Source: Isoetes taiwanensis (taxonomy: Eukaryota > Streptophyta > Lycopodiopsida > Isoetales > Isoetaceae). Taken from it: a stretch of 64,000 nucleotides of DNA. Numbering within the stretch: position 1 is the first letter of the stretch; every line of letters starts with the position of its first letter. The notes below the pieces were generated by a model, which worked only from the letters and a program-made list of their open reading frames with translations, had not been told where the DNA came from and did not search any database. Position numbers and translations under genes: made by a program. Shown in pieces: positions 11,611-22,164 of the stretch. The DNA lies in NCBI GenBank assembly GCA_021234155.1, contig JAJEKV010000079.1, positions 551,395 to 615,394 of the forward strand. The letters run 5' to 3'.

Positions 11611-13605
11611 TCATGAACAGTAAATTAGATCTTTGAGGTACCTGGTCATGTCTTGAACTTTATAGAGTGTTCCAGGAAACGTTTCCTCCTGTAATGCTTT
11701 CAATACCATTTGAGCCAACCTTGTTCTGGCAAATCCATTGTGATGAAAAGCTTCAATGAGTCCTAGTATGTCATATGCTGCTGTCTGGGCATCAGAGTGT
11801 GCATATATGTAAGGTACAATTTGTGAGATAATCACTTTTGATGCCTGTTTGTAGGGTCTACAACTATGAGCCCATATGAATTTGTTGACATGAAAGGGTA
11901 GTTTACTCCTTTTGTCATATCTTACCATTTTAAAGTTGCCCCTATTCAGGTCTGTCACAGAAATTGATAGGTTCAGAAAATTACACTTACATCCCATGTA
12001 CTTGTTCATCTCCTTATTGAATATATACTCTGTTTCATCTTTGATCCCCAAAAAGTTTAGATTGTAAATAGTGTATTCAGCTCCAATGGTAAGAAATTCC
12101 ATGACATTTCCTCCATTTATAATGTTGAGGTCGTCTATATATCTTGCTGCATTTTGGAATCTGTGAATCTCAGAATACTTCCCATTACGAGCCAATGTTA
12201 GGATGAATCTTAGTTCATACCAAGCCAGATACATGTTGCACCATGCCGGGCTGCATGAGAAGCCCATAGGTATGCCCTTTACTTGTTTCCAAATGTCTTT
12301 TTGCATCTGTATATAGCAGTTACTCAATAACCAAGTATTCATTTGCTTAAACTCTTCCCTTGAGATTGCCTTCCAGCTGATGTTCTCCTTATCTTTGGCA
12401 GACTTTGCCCATTTCACAACTATTTCCTCATTTTTAAATTTTATAAGCAAATCAAATAGCCTGTGGTTTTCCATTTGGAATTCCCAAATTAGATCAGCAA
12501 TTTCATTCAATATTTCTATTATTCCTTCCTCTCCATACAATGGTATATTTTCATAACATTTTGTTATGTCAGCTGAGAACACATTGTATATCCTATTAGG
12601 TAGATTTAGGACAACATCATAAGCTGAACTAATAATCCAGCATGCATTGATTCTTTTTGGACTCCACATTCTGTACTTAGCAGTCATTCTATAACAAGTG
12701 TCAGGCCATATTCTGATGAAGTCATTTAAAATACCTGTACAGGCATTTGTTAGCCATCGGTATTCACCTTTGTGTTCTTTGTATGTAGCCATCAGATATG
12801 GTAGATTAGTACAGTGCACCTGCACATCTCCAATTAGTTTCCGAATATCCAATAAGCATGACTCTTTAACCTTTTCTGGAGTGTATGGTACTTTGTCAAA
12901 GTCTACACTGCTCAATCTTTGCTTGGCCATTTCAGCCATGTGCAGTGGGCATATGAATATAGCATTGTTTGCAGCTTTATCCAAACCTGCCACATATAAG
13001 TTATTGTTAATCCATTCCAAGTTTTTGATGACACTAGGGTCCTGCCAGAGGAACCTCTTATTGTGCAATGTCACTTTAAGGTCAATTGCTTCAGCCCGTG
13101 CCAACTTTTTCAGCATGTCACAAATATTCTCTATGTCTGCTTCTGAAAGTTCCAGTAAATCATATTTGTGGCTTTGAAAAAACTGCCTGCAAAGAGTGTC
13201 AAATTCATCCAAAAAGTCCTGTACGCTAAAAGGTTGATCTGGTATATGGTTTAAACCATAACTAAAAGCCTTTCTGAGCTTTGGATTATGAATAATGTCC
13301 AAGCTAGATGTTCTAACATGATCAATTCTATGGTCAATGAACCTTGACAGATTCGGATTCTTACATGGGCATTTGTTGGCTCTTTCGCTTGCAAATACTT
13401 TGGAGGGTTTATAAACCACATCCTTTAGCTGTTGTATGTATTTCCAGGCAAATATAGTTCTGTCCACCATTTCTGTCCCCTTATCCTGCAGGGTTTCATA
13501 CATAACAGTATGAAATATTCTTCTGATGTTGAAGCCATCCAAGGCTTTAGATAGAAACGTCATATGTATTATGTGTTTGTCTTTATCTCTGGGTTTCATT
13601 TTCAA
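11611..13605 (-). CDS. Reverse transcriptase (ORF2, copy A)
   Basis: An intact 664-residue frame. The N-terminal third is basic and contains CPCKNPNL (about residue 80). The RT core follows: LMATYKEHKGEYRWLTNA (about 277); motif A DITKCYENIPL, catalytic Asp about 346; KGIPMGFSCSPAW (about 442-454); the catalytic box YIDDL (about 487-491); then CNFLNLSI and YDKRSKLPFHVNKF. The C-terminus has GFARTRLAQMVLKALQ. No RNase H, integrase, tyrosine recombinase, GIY-YIG or AP endonuclease is visible. From memory, the GIPMG..C.P, YIDD, C.FLNL and YDKR..PF order fits Penelope-like or related non-LTR/non-viral RTs, not LINE or gypsy RTs. The frame stays open about 20 codons upstream of the Met, to a TTTGTAG that could be a splice acceptor, so the true start may lie upstream. 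Confidence 0.8.
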   Translation of the reverse strand: MKMKPRDKDKHIIHMTFLSKALDGFNIRRIFHTVMYETLQDKGTEMVDRTIFAWKYIQQLKDVVYKPSKVFASERANKCPCKNPNLSRFIDHRIDHVRTSSLDIIHNPKLRKAFSYGLNHIPDQPFSVQDFLDEFDTLCRQFFQSHKYDLLELSEADIENICDMLKKLARAEAIDLKVTLHNKRFLWQDPSVIKNLEWINNNLYVAGLDKAANNAIFICPLHMAEMAKQRLSSVDFDKVPYTPEKVKESCLLDIRKLIGDVQVHCTNLPYLMATYKEHKGEYRWLTNACTGILNDFIRIWPDTCYRMTAKYRMWSPKRINACWIISSAYDVVLNLPNRIYNVFSADITKCYENIPLYGEEGIIEILNEIADLIWEFQMENHRLFDLLIKFKNEEIVVKWAKSAKDKENISWKAISREEFKQMNTWLLSNCYIQMQKDIWKQVKGIPMGFSCSPAWCNMYLAWYELRFILTLARNGKYSEIHRFQNAARYIDDLNIINGGNVMEFLTIGAEYTIYNLNFLGIKDETEYIFNKEMNKYMGCKCNFLNLSISVTDLNRGNFKMVRYDKRSKLPFHVNKFIWAHSCRPYKQASKVIISQIVPYIYAHSDAQTAAYDILGLIEAFHHNGFARTRLAQMVLKALQEETFPGTLYKVQDMTRYLKDLIYCS

Positions 13606-13868
13606 ATGTTTGTACCTATTGGTATCACTGATTATAGTCCTAGTTTCCGGGTCCGATACCTACAAACATACCTTAAGTTAGAATTTACACAAAATGTTGC
13701 TGAATAAGAAGCACAATTTGTATTATATGGTTCAGATACATAGGCCAAATGGCAAATGACATTATGTCACATTTTTTTAATTTTTTCCAAAAAGCCATTT
13801 CCATTAAGGAAAAGTATAATTGATTGCCATGATATATTTCCCATGTATCTCTGTTATACCATATGTTA

Positions 13869-15509
13869 TTACTGAGAATCTGCTACAAAATCCAGTTTTG
13901 TTGGTGCATTATCATCAAGCGAAATACCTTTGCTTTTTTCTTTGTTGATGGAATTTTCGTCAATGGTCATGGTTCTGCTTGTGGCTGCAGGGGTGACAGA
14001 TGTGCCACTCTTCTTTGGATCCATGGTGATTCTGGGAGGCATCCTTGGTGATGCTACATTGGTAATAGAAGACTTACTGCTGCTGCTACTGTTTGCAGAA
14101 GGTTTGACATAAGAGGACCTGTTAGCAGAATTGCATGCCTTCAAAAACCTTATAGGTTTAATCATTTTTTCAGCCAAGTCTGCCATTTTGTTGTTTCCAA
14201 ATGCTACTTTCAGATTTTTGACTGGGTTTTTTGCATACTCCATTGCCATGTTGAACATGTTTTCTCTTACTTCCAAATATGCAATGTATGCAATGACTGC
14301 TGGTCGCATACTTTTACTAAGTAATTTTGTCAAGATAACCATTTTAACCATTGGGGATGTTCCAGGATATACCTCTTCCATATGGTTTAAAAGGTACCAG
14401 ATCCCTTGATCAAACCAGATTATTCCACATCTACATTCATCTTCATTTCTCTTCTTTTTGTTGCTGAATTTTTCTTTTTCACATGCGCATCTGAAATAGG
14501 GACAATGGGCTCTCCAAATCCTTTTCAAGTAGAAGTCGTTTCTTTCAATGGTTGAAAAAGCCATATGGCCTTTCTGTCCAATCACAATAGGTGCATTTTT
14601 AGTGCACGTTTGCTCAAAGAATTCCATCTTGAAAGGTAGGTCAATTTCAAGTGTGTTGAATGCCTTTTCCATTTTGGATGCAGCCAGCTTGGCACCCCTG
14701 AATTCTTCTGCACCAATCCCAGCAAGGGCAGCCCATGTGTCAATATCCATAGGTGCTAAAGCACCAAAGTTCATGCTCTTCCAAATTGCATGGTTATGTA
14801 CTGCTGCATAGCCTTCTACTGTCTGCTCTATTATCACTGGAAAACAAGTAGAGTTTGATAGATTAAGTTCTGGCACTTGGATATTATTATCCTGCTCCTG
14901 ATTTTCCTCTCTTGCTTTGTTAGGATCTTTACAATCCTTGCCATTAATACTCAAAAAGTCTTCATCATTTAGGTCGCTGTCAGAAAATAAACAGTCATGT
15001 GTAACTTCGTCCTGTGAATGATCAGAAATTTCTACTATCTTATTATCCTTTTCTTCTTCAAAAGACTGTACAATGTTGTTAGCTGTCTCCAAAGCTGTGA
15101 TACCTTTCATAAACTTGATTGCTGCTTCATCCTCCATACAAGTGCGCTTATATAAGATGTTAGCCATGTCATTGTACATGTTGTACAACAGATCCTTGCA
15201 CTTATTAAACTCAAAATTTTCTTTCTTCATACCTTGGTATATTTTGAACCATCCACTAAACCCAAGATATGATACTGGTGATATATTCTTGTCGCATAGA
15301 TTCATCTCCCTAAATGTAATATATGAATGAATATTTCTGCTCCTGATACATGCCAGAATTGTTTGAACTGCTACATTTGGGCTAGTAATGCTACATTTGT
15401 CATAATCAAATGCCACAAGTTCCTTGATCCAGTATTCGTATATCTCAAGTGTATCTTCATGTTGCTGTTTTTCATCAAAGAAAATAGTATTAGTATTTCC
15501 CTGATACAA
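13869..15509 (-). CDS. Unrecognised retroelement protein (ORF1, copy A)
   Basis: An intact 546-residue frame, 263 bp upstream of ORF2 on the same strand. No family is recognised. Visible parts are an N-terminal folded-looking region with conserved aromatics (residues 1-150); an acidic linker (about 160-215, including SDSDLNDEDF); a central region with Cys clusters CPYFRCACEKE and DECRCG (about 337-360) that could bind zinc; a helical-looking block to about 450; and a Ser-rich, basic tail with SSSSSKSS and PRMPPRITMDPKK. It is conserved almost throughout in the second copy (550 residues), which suggests recent function. A role as a nucleic-acid-binding partner of the RT, like ORF1 or gag proteins of other retroelements, is inference. 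A possible acceptor (TTTTGTATCAG) lies at the start codon, so splicing to an upstream exon is possible. Confidence 0.7.
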   Translation of the reverse strand: MYQGNTNTIFFDEKQQHEDTLEIYEYWIKELVAFDYDKCSITSPNVAVQTILACIRSRNIHSYITFREMNLCDKNISPVSYLGFSGWFKIYQGMKKENFEFNKCKDLLYNMYNDMANILYKRTCMEDEAAIKFMKGITALETANNIVQSFEEEKDNKIVEISDHSQDEVTHDCLFSDSDLNDEDFLSINGKDCKDPNKAREENQEQDNNIQVPELNLSNSTCFPVIIEQTVEGYAAVHNHAIWKSMNFGALAPMDIDTWAALAGIGAEEFRGAKLAASKMEKAFNTLEIDLPFKMEFFEQTCTKNAPIVIGQKGHMAFSTIERNDFYLKRIWRAHCPYFRCACEKEKFSNKKKRNEDECRCGIIWFDQGIWYLLNHMEEVYPGTSPMVKMVILTKLLSKSMRPAVIAYIAYLEVRENMFNMAMEYAKNPVKNLKVAFGNNKMADLAEKMIKPIRFLKACNSANRSSYVKPSANSSSSSKSSITNVASPRMPPRITMDPKKSGTSVTPAATSRTMTIDENSINKEKSKGISLDDNAPTKLDFVADSQ

Positions 15510-15566
15510 AAGATACCAAAGTCCTGGTTAATGGTATAACCACTAAACTGAGTGTTGTGAAAAAAA

Positions 15567-17315
15567 CCTTTTAATCTGTTTAAACAGACTACTATCCGCT
15601 CAAGACCTTGAAAGGTAAAGAGTAGATCCATTGGCAGCCTTAAACATAATCAGGTTTTATGTTTAAGCACAAGACTTGGTATCATTACAACTTAGACTAA
15701 TTAATCTTGTACCACATGTCAAAATAAATTCAAGAAACAAGTTTCTTATAAACCTTTCCAAATAATGACTACTTTATTATTCATCTTCAAATCAGCAAGA
15801 CAGTTGTACATTAATTATTATGTAGCATTAAAAGACCTTTAAAAGTATGTCCAGAATTAGATCTAATATCACAGGTTTCCAAATAATACCTCTTTCATGT
15901 TAAAACATGTCATATTGTCAATAAATAAACAGATATGTATCATTGCAGCAGTACTCTTCAAGAACCCAAGATATATGTCCAAAAATGAACAAAAATACTG
16001 AGTATAGAGCAAAGAAACCTGTTACCTGCATCCACAAACACAAAACAAGCATTAAAATGGTTGTAAATGTAAGGGATAGCAGGTGTCATGGGTTTCTTTG
16101 AGGTTATCCCCCTTCACTATGTCAGTATTTTAGACATCATGCCAAAAGGTAATAAACAAATCAAATGCAATAAATAACCTGTCACATATGTGCTCCAGCA
16201 TGTTTATTTTAATGTCAACTTCAAGATTTACCAGCTTCCCCTTAATTATATTTCTATCCAGGAGTAAACTGGAGTTCCCTTTACCTGATTTATCTAATTT
16301 ATTCAAATCTTACCACATCGAAGTACTTATTTTTTCTATCCCCTAATAGCCCTCGCACCATTAATTCACTAGGCATAAATATTGGCATAGTTTCTTAATG
16401 TTCAAATGAATATTACATGTATTTATCTATGATGACAACCAAAGATGGATAATTTGCAACTTTTTTAAAATATACAATGAAATTTTCAATAACTTATCAA
16501 ACCTTTATGGGACGCCCAAAGGATATTGAGATTTCCAATGAGATGCCATCGATCCGCTAGTTGCCATATTATTGTGTGTGATTCCATCTCCATCATTGAT
16601 AATTGAATAATTGTTGCATCCCCCGCCCATTAGTATCCTTTCCTCCTTTTTGGCATTCCTTTTCACAAGATATACCACCGTGAGGCGCGGGGAAATCACG
16701 TAACTTCTATACTTGAAATATCTTCTTGTTGCCACTAGACTTCAACTTCTCATCCGCAATCCTTTTCCTAGTGGCATAGTTAAGATCACCCTTCTTTCTC
16801 GGGCATGATTGGCAAAGCTTTATAGAGCACGAAAAACAATCCTAGCCTGGCTGGAATGCAACAGGCTTTGTTTTTCCAGCCCATCATATGTTTCTTATAT
16901 AGCATGAACCAGCACTTAATACCGACAGTTCTGGAGTGAGCATACCTTAGCCCAGCTTGTTTGGCGGTTTTATCCATGTCCCGCCTCGAGAGCCGCTTCT
17001 ATTACATCTGTGTCTCTAAAGATCGATCACGCAATTCCTTCACGCCATATTTCTACAGTATACAATTTACCTATTTTTGTTTGTTAAAGTCCAAATGTTA
17101 GGTTCACTCCATAAAAAATTCCAATGTATTTTTGAGATCTACTATACCCTTGTCCATGAATAGGAACCATAAATTCTTACTTTCCACATATGCTTCCATC
17201 CTCAAAAATATCCCTAGTCTCATGTTTTAACTTCCTTTCATGGCAATCGAAGTCTAATAGGTGTGATCATTGTCTTATCCAACACCTATATATGTTAAAT
17301 GCTAATAATAAAAAA
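15567..17315 (-). repeat. LTR-like flank, copy B (shared by two units)
   Basis: This is the middle of three flank copies. It sits directly between ORF1 of the left unit and ORF2 of the right unit, as expected if tandem units share one flank. Its left edge is AAAAAAACC, continuous with the sequence upstream of ORF1; its right edge runs through GCTAATAATAAAAAA into the ORF2 3' region. It contains a broken ORF3 at about 16505-16977. Confidence 0.75.
16505..16977 (-). pseudogene. ORF3 relic, copy B
   Basis: Two minus-strand pieces, 16786-16977 (containing GIKCWFMLYKKHMMGWKNKACC) and 16505-16735 (containing INDGDGITHNNMATS), correspond to the two halves of the intact copy C protein. Small indels separate them, again mostly where copy C has CAG or CTG (GGCAGGGG in C, GGCGCGGGG here). 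Confidence 0.65.
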
Positions 17316-17383
17316 TCCCCCTCCTCCCCAGGGATGTGTGGACCTCAAAGACAATTCTAATTTTCTTGGTAGTAACAAGGAGA

Positions 17384-17414
17384 GTAGGACCTTGTTGTAC
17401 CACCAAGGTCCTAC
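17384..17414 (-). other. Conserved hairpin downstream of ORF2, copy B
   Basis: Identical 11-bp stem (GTAGGACCTTG / CAAGGTCCTAC) and 9-base loop to the one at 11547-11577, at the same distance from the ORF2 stop. The surrounding bases differ between the copies more than the hairpin does. Confidence 0.55.
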
Positions 17415-17446
17415 CCTTCCTATAATGTATGAAAAATGATATAGAA

Positions 17447-19473
17447 TTATGAACTGTAAATTAGATCCTTGAGGTACCTGGTCATGTCTTGAACATTATA
17501 GAGTGTCCCTGGAAATGTTTCCTCCTGTAGTGTTTTTAATACCATTTGCACCAACCTTGTTCTGGAAAATCCATTGTGATGAAAAGCTTCAATGAGTCCT
17601 AGTATGTCATATGCAGCTGTCTGGGCATCAGAGTGTGCATATATATAAGGTACAATTTGTGAGATAATCACTTTTGATGCCTGTTTGTACGGTCTACAAC
17701 TGTGAGCCCATATGAATTTGTTGACATGAAAGGGTAGTTTACTCCTTTTGTCATATCTTACCATTTTAAAGTTGCCCCTATTCAGTCCAATCACGTAAAT
17801 TGATAGGTTCAGAAAATTACACTTACATCCCATGTACTTGTTCATCTCCTTATTGAACATATACTCTGTTTCATCTTTGATCCCCAAAAAGTGTAGATTG
17901 TAAATAGTGTATTCAGCTCCAATGGTAAGAAATTCCATGACATTTCCTCCATTTATAATGTTGAGGTCGCCTATATATCTTGTCGCATTTTGGAATCAGG
18001 AATCTCGTAATACTTCCCATTACGAGCCAATGTTAGGATGAATCTTAGTTCATACAAAGCCAGATACATGTTGCACCATGCCGGGCTGCATGAGAAGCCC
18101 ATAGGTATGCCCTTTACTTGTTTCCAAATGTCTTTTTGCATCTGTATATAGCAGTTACTCAATAACCAAGTATTCATTTGCTTAAACTCTTCCCTTGAGA
18201 TTGCCTTCCAGCTGATGTTCTCCTTATCTTTGGCAGACTTTGCCCATTTCACAACTATTTCCTCATTTTTAAATTTTATAAGCAAATCAAATAGCCTGTG
18301 GTTTTCCATTTGGAATTCCCAAATTAGATCAGCAATTTCATTCAATATTTCTATTATTCCTTCCTCACCATACAATGGTATATTTTCATAACATTTTGTT
18401 ATGTCGGCTGAAAACACATTGTATATCCTATTAGGTATATTTAGGACCACATCATAAGCTGAACTAATTATCCAGCATGCATTGATTCTTTTTGTACTCC
18501 ACATTCTGTACTTAGCAGTCATTCTATAACAAGTGTCAGGCCATATTCTGATGAAGTCATTTAAAATAGCTGTAATAATGCTTGCAACTTCAGTGTATAT
18601 CGTATCATGGGCATTTGTTAGCCATCGGTATTCACCTTTGTGTTCTTTGTATGTAGCCATCAGATATGGTAGATTCTTACTGTGCACCTGCACATCACCA
18701 ATTAGCTTCCGAATATCCAATAAGCATGATTCTTTAACCTTTTCTGGAGTGTATGGTACTTTCTCAAAGTCTGCACTGCTCAATCTTAGCTTGGCCATTT
18801 CAGCAATGTGTACTGGACATATGAATATGGCATTGTTTGCAGCTTTGTCCAAACCTGCCACATATAAGTTATTGTTGATCCATTCCAAGTTTTTGATGAC
18901 ACTAGGATCTTTCCAGAGGAACTTCTTATTGTGCAATGTCACTTTAAGGTCTATTGCTTCAGCCCGTGCCATCATTTTCAGCATGTCACAGATATTCTCT
19001 ATGTCTATTTCTGTAAGCTCCAGTAGATCATATTTGTGGCTATGGAAAAACTGCCTGCAAAGAATGTCGAATTCATCCACAAAGTCTTGAATGCTAAAAG
19101 GTTGATCTGGTATATGGTTTAAACCATAACTAAAAGCCTTTCTGAGCTTTGGATTATGAACAATGTCCAGGCTAGACGTTCTAACATGATCAATTCTATG
19201 GTCAATAAACTTTGCCAGATTCGGATTCTTACATGGACATTTGTTGGCTCTTTCGCTTGCAAATACTTTGGAGGGTTTATAAACTACATCCTTTAGCTGT
19301 TGGATGTATTTCCAGGCAAATATAGTTCTGTCCACCAATTCTGTCCCTTTATCCTGCAGGGTTTCATACATAACAGTATGAAATATTTTTCTGATGTTGA
19401 ATCCATCTAAGGCTTTAGATAGAAACGTCATGTGTATTATGCGTTTGTCTTTATCTCTAGGTTTCATTTTCAA
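17447..19473 (-). pseudogene. Reverse transcriptase (ORF2, copy B), frameshifted
   Basis: Copy of the RT at 11611-13605, now in two frames: 17971-19473 (500 residues, through GIPMGFSCSPAW) and 17447-17938 (163 residues, the post-palm part). The break is a 1-base loss where copy A reads AATCTGTGAATC and copy B AATCAGGAATC (near 17995). A second lesion sits a few codons on: the catalytic box reads YIGD instead of YIDD (GAC to GGC). Copy B retains a 13-14 codon segment (DTIYTEVASIIT) that copy A lacks, so copy A carries the deletion or copy B the insertion. If the frameshift is a consensus error, the protein would still lack one catalytic Asp. Confidence 0.8.
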
Positions 19474-19739
19474 GTGTTTGTACCTATTGGTGTCATTGAT
19501 AATAATCCTAGTTTCCGGGTCCGGTCCGAGACCTACAAAAATACTTTGGGTTAGAATTTATACAAAATGTTTGCTGGCAAAGAATCACAATTTGTATTAT
19601 ATGGTTCAGATACATAGGCCAAATGGCAAATGACATTATGTCACATTTTTTTAATTTTTTCCAAAAAGCAATTTCCATTAAGGAAAAGTATAATTGATTG
19701 CCAGGATATATCTCCCATGTATCTCTGCTATACCATATG

Positions 19740-21392
19740 CTATTGCTGAGAATCTGCTACGAAATCCAGTTTTGTTGGTGTATTATCATCCAGCGAAATA
19801 CCTTTGCTTTTTTCCTTGTTGATAGAGTTTTCATCAATGGTCATGGTTCTGCTTGCAGCTGCAGGGGTGACAGATGTGCCACACATATACTTTTTTGGAT
19901 CCATGGTGATTCTGGGTGGCATCCTTGGTGATGCTATATTGGTGATGGAAGATTTACTGCTGCTGCTGCTGTTTGCAGAAGATTTGAAATAAGAAGACTT
20001 ATTAGCAGAATTGCATGCCTTCAAAAACTTAAGAGGTTTTATCATTTTCTCAGCCAAGTCTGCCATTTTGTTGTTTCCAAATGCCACTTTCAGATTTTTG
20101 ACCGGGTTTTTTGCATACTCCAATGCCATGTTGAACATGTTTTCCCTTACTTCCAAATATGCAATGTATGCAATGACTGCTGGTCGCATACTTTTGCTAA
20201 GCAATTTTGTTAAGATCACCATTTTAACCATTGGGGATGTTCCAGGGTATACCTCTTCCATATGGTTTAAAAGGTACCAGATCCCCTGATCAAACCAGAT
20301 TATTCCACATCTGCACTCTTCTTCATTTCTCTTCTTTTTGTTGTTAAACTTTTCTTTCTCACATGAGCAGCATCTGAAATAGGGACAATGGGATCTCCAA
20401 ATCCGTTTCAAGTAGAAGTCGTCCCTTACAATGTTTGTAAAAGCCATATGGCCTTTCTGTCCAATCACAATAGATGCATTTTTAGTGCACGTTTGCTCAA
20501 AGAATTCCATCTTGAAAGGTAAGTCAATTTCAAGTGTGTTGAATGCCTTTTCCATTTTGTATGCAGCCAGCTTGGCAGCACTGAATTCATCTGCACCAAT
20601 CCCAGCAAGGGCAGCCCATGTGTCAATATCCATAGGTGCTAAAGCACCAAAGTTCATGCTCTTCCAAATTGCGTGATTGTGTACTGCTGCATAGCCTTCT
20701 ACAGTCTGCTCAATTATCACTGGGAAACATGTAGAGTTTGACAGATTAAGCTCCGGCACTTGGATATTATTGTCCTGCTCCTGATTTTCCTCTCTTGCTT
20801 TGTTAGGAGCTCTACATTCCTTGCCATTTATACTCAAGAAATCTTCATCATTTAGGTCACTGTCAGAAAATAAACAGTCATGTGTAACTTCGTCCTGTGA
20901 ATGATCAGAAATTTCTACTATCTTATTATCCTTTTCATCTTCAAAAGACTGTACAATGTTGTTAGCAGTCTCCAAAGCTGTGATACCTTTCATAAACTTA
21001 ATTGCTGCTTCATCCTCCATACACGTGCGCTTATATAAGATGTTAGACATATCATTGTACATGTTGTACAGCAGATCTTTGCACTTATTAAACTCAAAAT
21101 TTTCTTTCTTCATACCTTGGTATATTTTGAACCATCCACTAAAGCCAAGATATGATACGGGTGACATATTTTTGTCGCATAGATTCATCTCCCTGAATGT
21201 AATATACGAGTGAATATTTTTGCTCCTGATACACGCAAGGATTGTTTGAACTGCTACATTTGGGCTGGTAATGCTACATTTGTCATAATCAAATGCTACA
21301 AGTTCCTTGATCCAATATTCGTATATCTCAGGTGTATCTTCCTGTTGTTGTTTTTCATCAAAGGAAATGGCATTAGTATCTACCTGATACAA
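19740..21392 (-). CDS. Unrecognised retroelement protein (ORF1, copy B)
   Basis: An intact 550-residue frame, collinear with the protein at 13869-15509, with only scattered substitutions and small in-frame indels. One such indel is a three-residue YMC in the C-terminal tail. The cysteine cluster reads CPYFRCCSCEKE and EECRCG, so the putative zinc-binding cysteines are kept. Preservation of two full-length frames while ORF2 and ORF3 copies have broken is notable. No domain is recognised. Confidence 0.7.
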   Translation of the reverse strand: MYQVDTNAISFDEKQQQEDTPEIYEYWIKELVAFDYDKCSITSPNVAVQTILACIRSKNIHSYITFREMNLCDKNMSPVSYLGFSGWFKIYQGMKKENFEFNKCKDLLYNMYNDMSNILYKRTCMEDEAAIKFMKGITALETANNIVQSFEDEKDNKIVEISDHSQDEVTHDCLFSDSDLNDEDFLSINGKECRAPNKAREENQEQDNNIQVPELNLSNSTCFPVIIEQTVEGYAAVHNHAIWKSMNFGALAPMDIDTWAALAGIGADEFSAAKLAAYKMEKAFNTLEIDLPFKMEFFEQTCTKNASIVIGQKGHMAFTNIVRDDFYLKRIWRSHCPYFRCCSCEKEKFNNKKKRNEEECRCGIIWFDQGIWYLLNHMEEVYPGTSPMVKMVILTKLLSKSMRPAVIAYIAYLEVRENMFNMALEYAKNPVKNLKVAFGNNKMADLAEKMIKPLKFLKACNSANKSSYFKSSANSSSSSKSSITNIASPRMPPRITMDPKKYMCGTSVTPAAASRTMTIDENSINKEKSKGISLDDNTPTKLDFVADSQQ

Positions 21393-22164
21393 AAGAAACC
21401 AAAGATGACCAAGTCTTGGTTAATGGTATAACCACTAAACTGAGTGTTGTGAAAAAAACCCTTTTAATCTGTTTAGACAGACTATTATCTACTCAAGACC
21501 TTGAAAGGTAAAGAGTAGATCCATTGGCAGCCTTAAACATAATCAGGTTTTATGTTTAAGCACAAGACTTGGTATCATTACAACATAATCTAATTAAACT
21601 TGTAACTTTTGTCAAAATTTATTCAAGAACCATGTTTCCCATAAACTTTACCAAATAATGACTATTTTATTAGTCATCTTTTAAAGCAACAAGACAATTG
21701 TACATTAATTAAAAAACCTTTAAATGTATGACCAGAATCTGATCTAATATCTCAGGTTTCCAAATAATACCTCTTTCATGTTAAAACATGTCAAATTGTC
21801 AACAAACAAACAGATATGTAACATTGCAGCAGTACTCTTCAAGAACCCAAGATATATGTCCAAGAATGAACAGAAATACTGAGTATAGAGCAAAGAAACC
21901 TGTTACCTGCATCCACAAACACAAAACAAGCATAAGAATGGTTGTAAATGTAAGGGATAGCAGGTGTCATGGGTTTCTTTGAGGTTATCCCCCTTCACTA
22001 TGTCAGTATTTTAGACAACATGCCAAAAGGTGATAAGAAAATCACATGCAGTAAATAACCTACCACACATGTGCTCCAGCATGCTTATTTCACTGTTAAT
22101 TTCCAGATTTACCAGCTTCCTCTTAATCATATTTCTATCCTAGTGTAAGCTGGAGTTCCCTTTA

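Noticed and set aside
12698-13177. Plus-strand 159-residue frame (and 18533-19090, 185 residues) opposite the RT
   Set aside because: They are antisense shadows of ORF2. They repeat in both units only because the RT sequence does, and they have no domain of their own.
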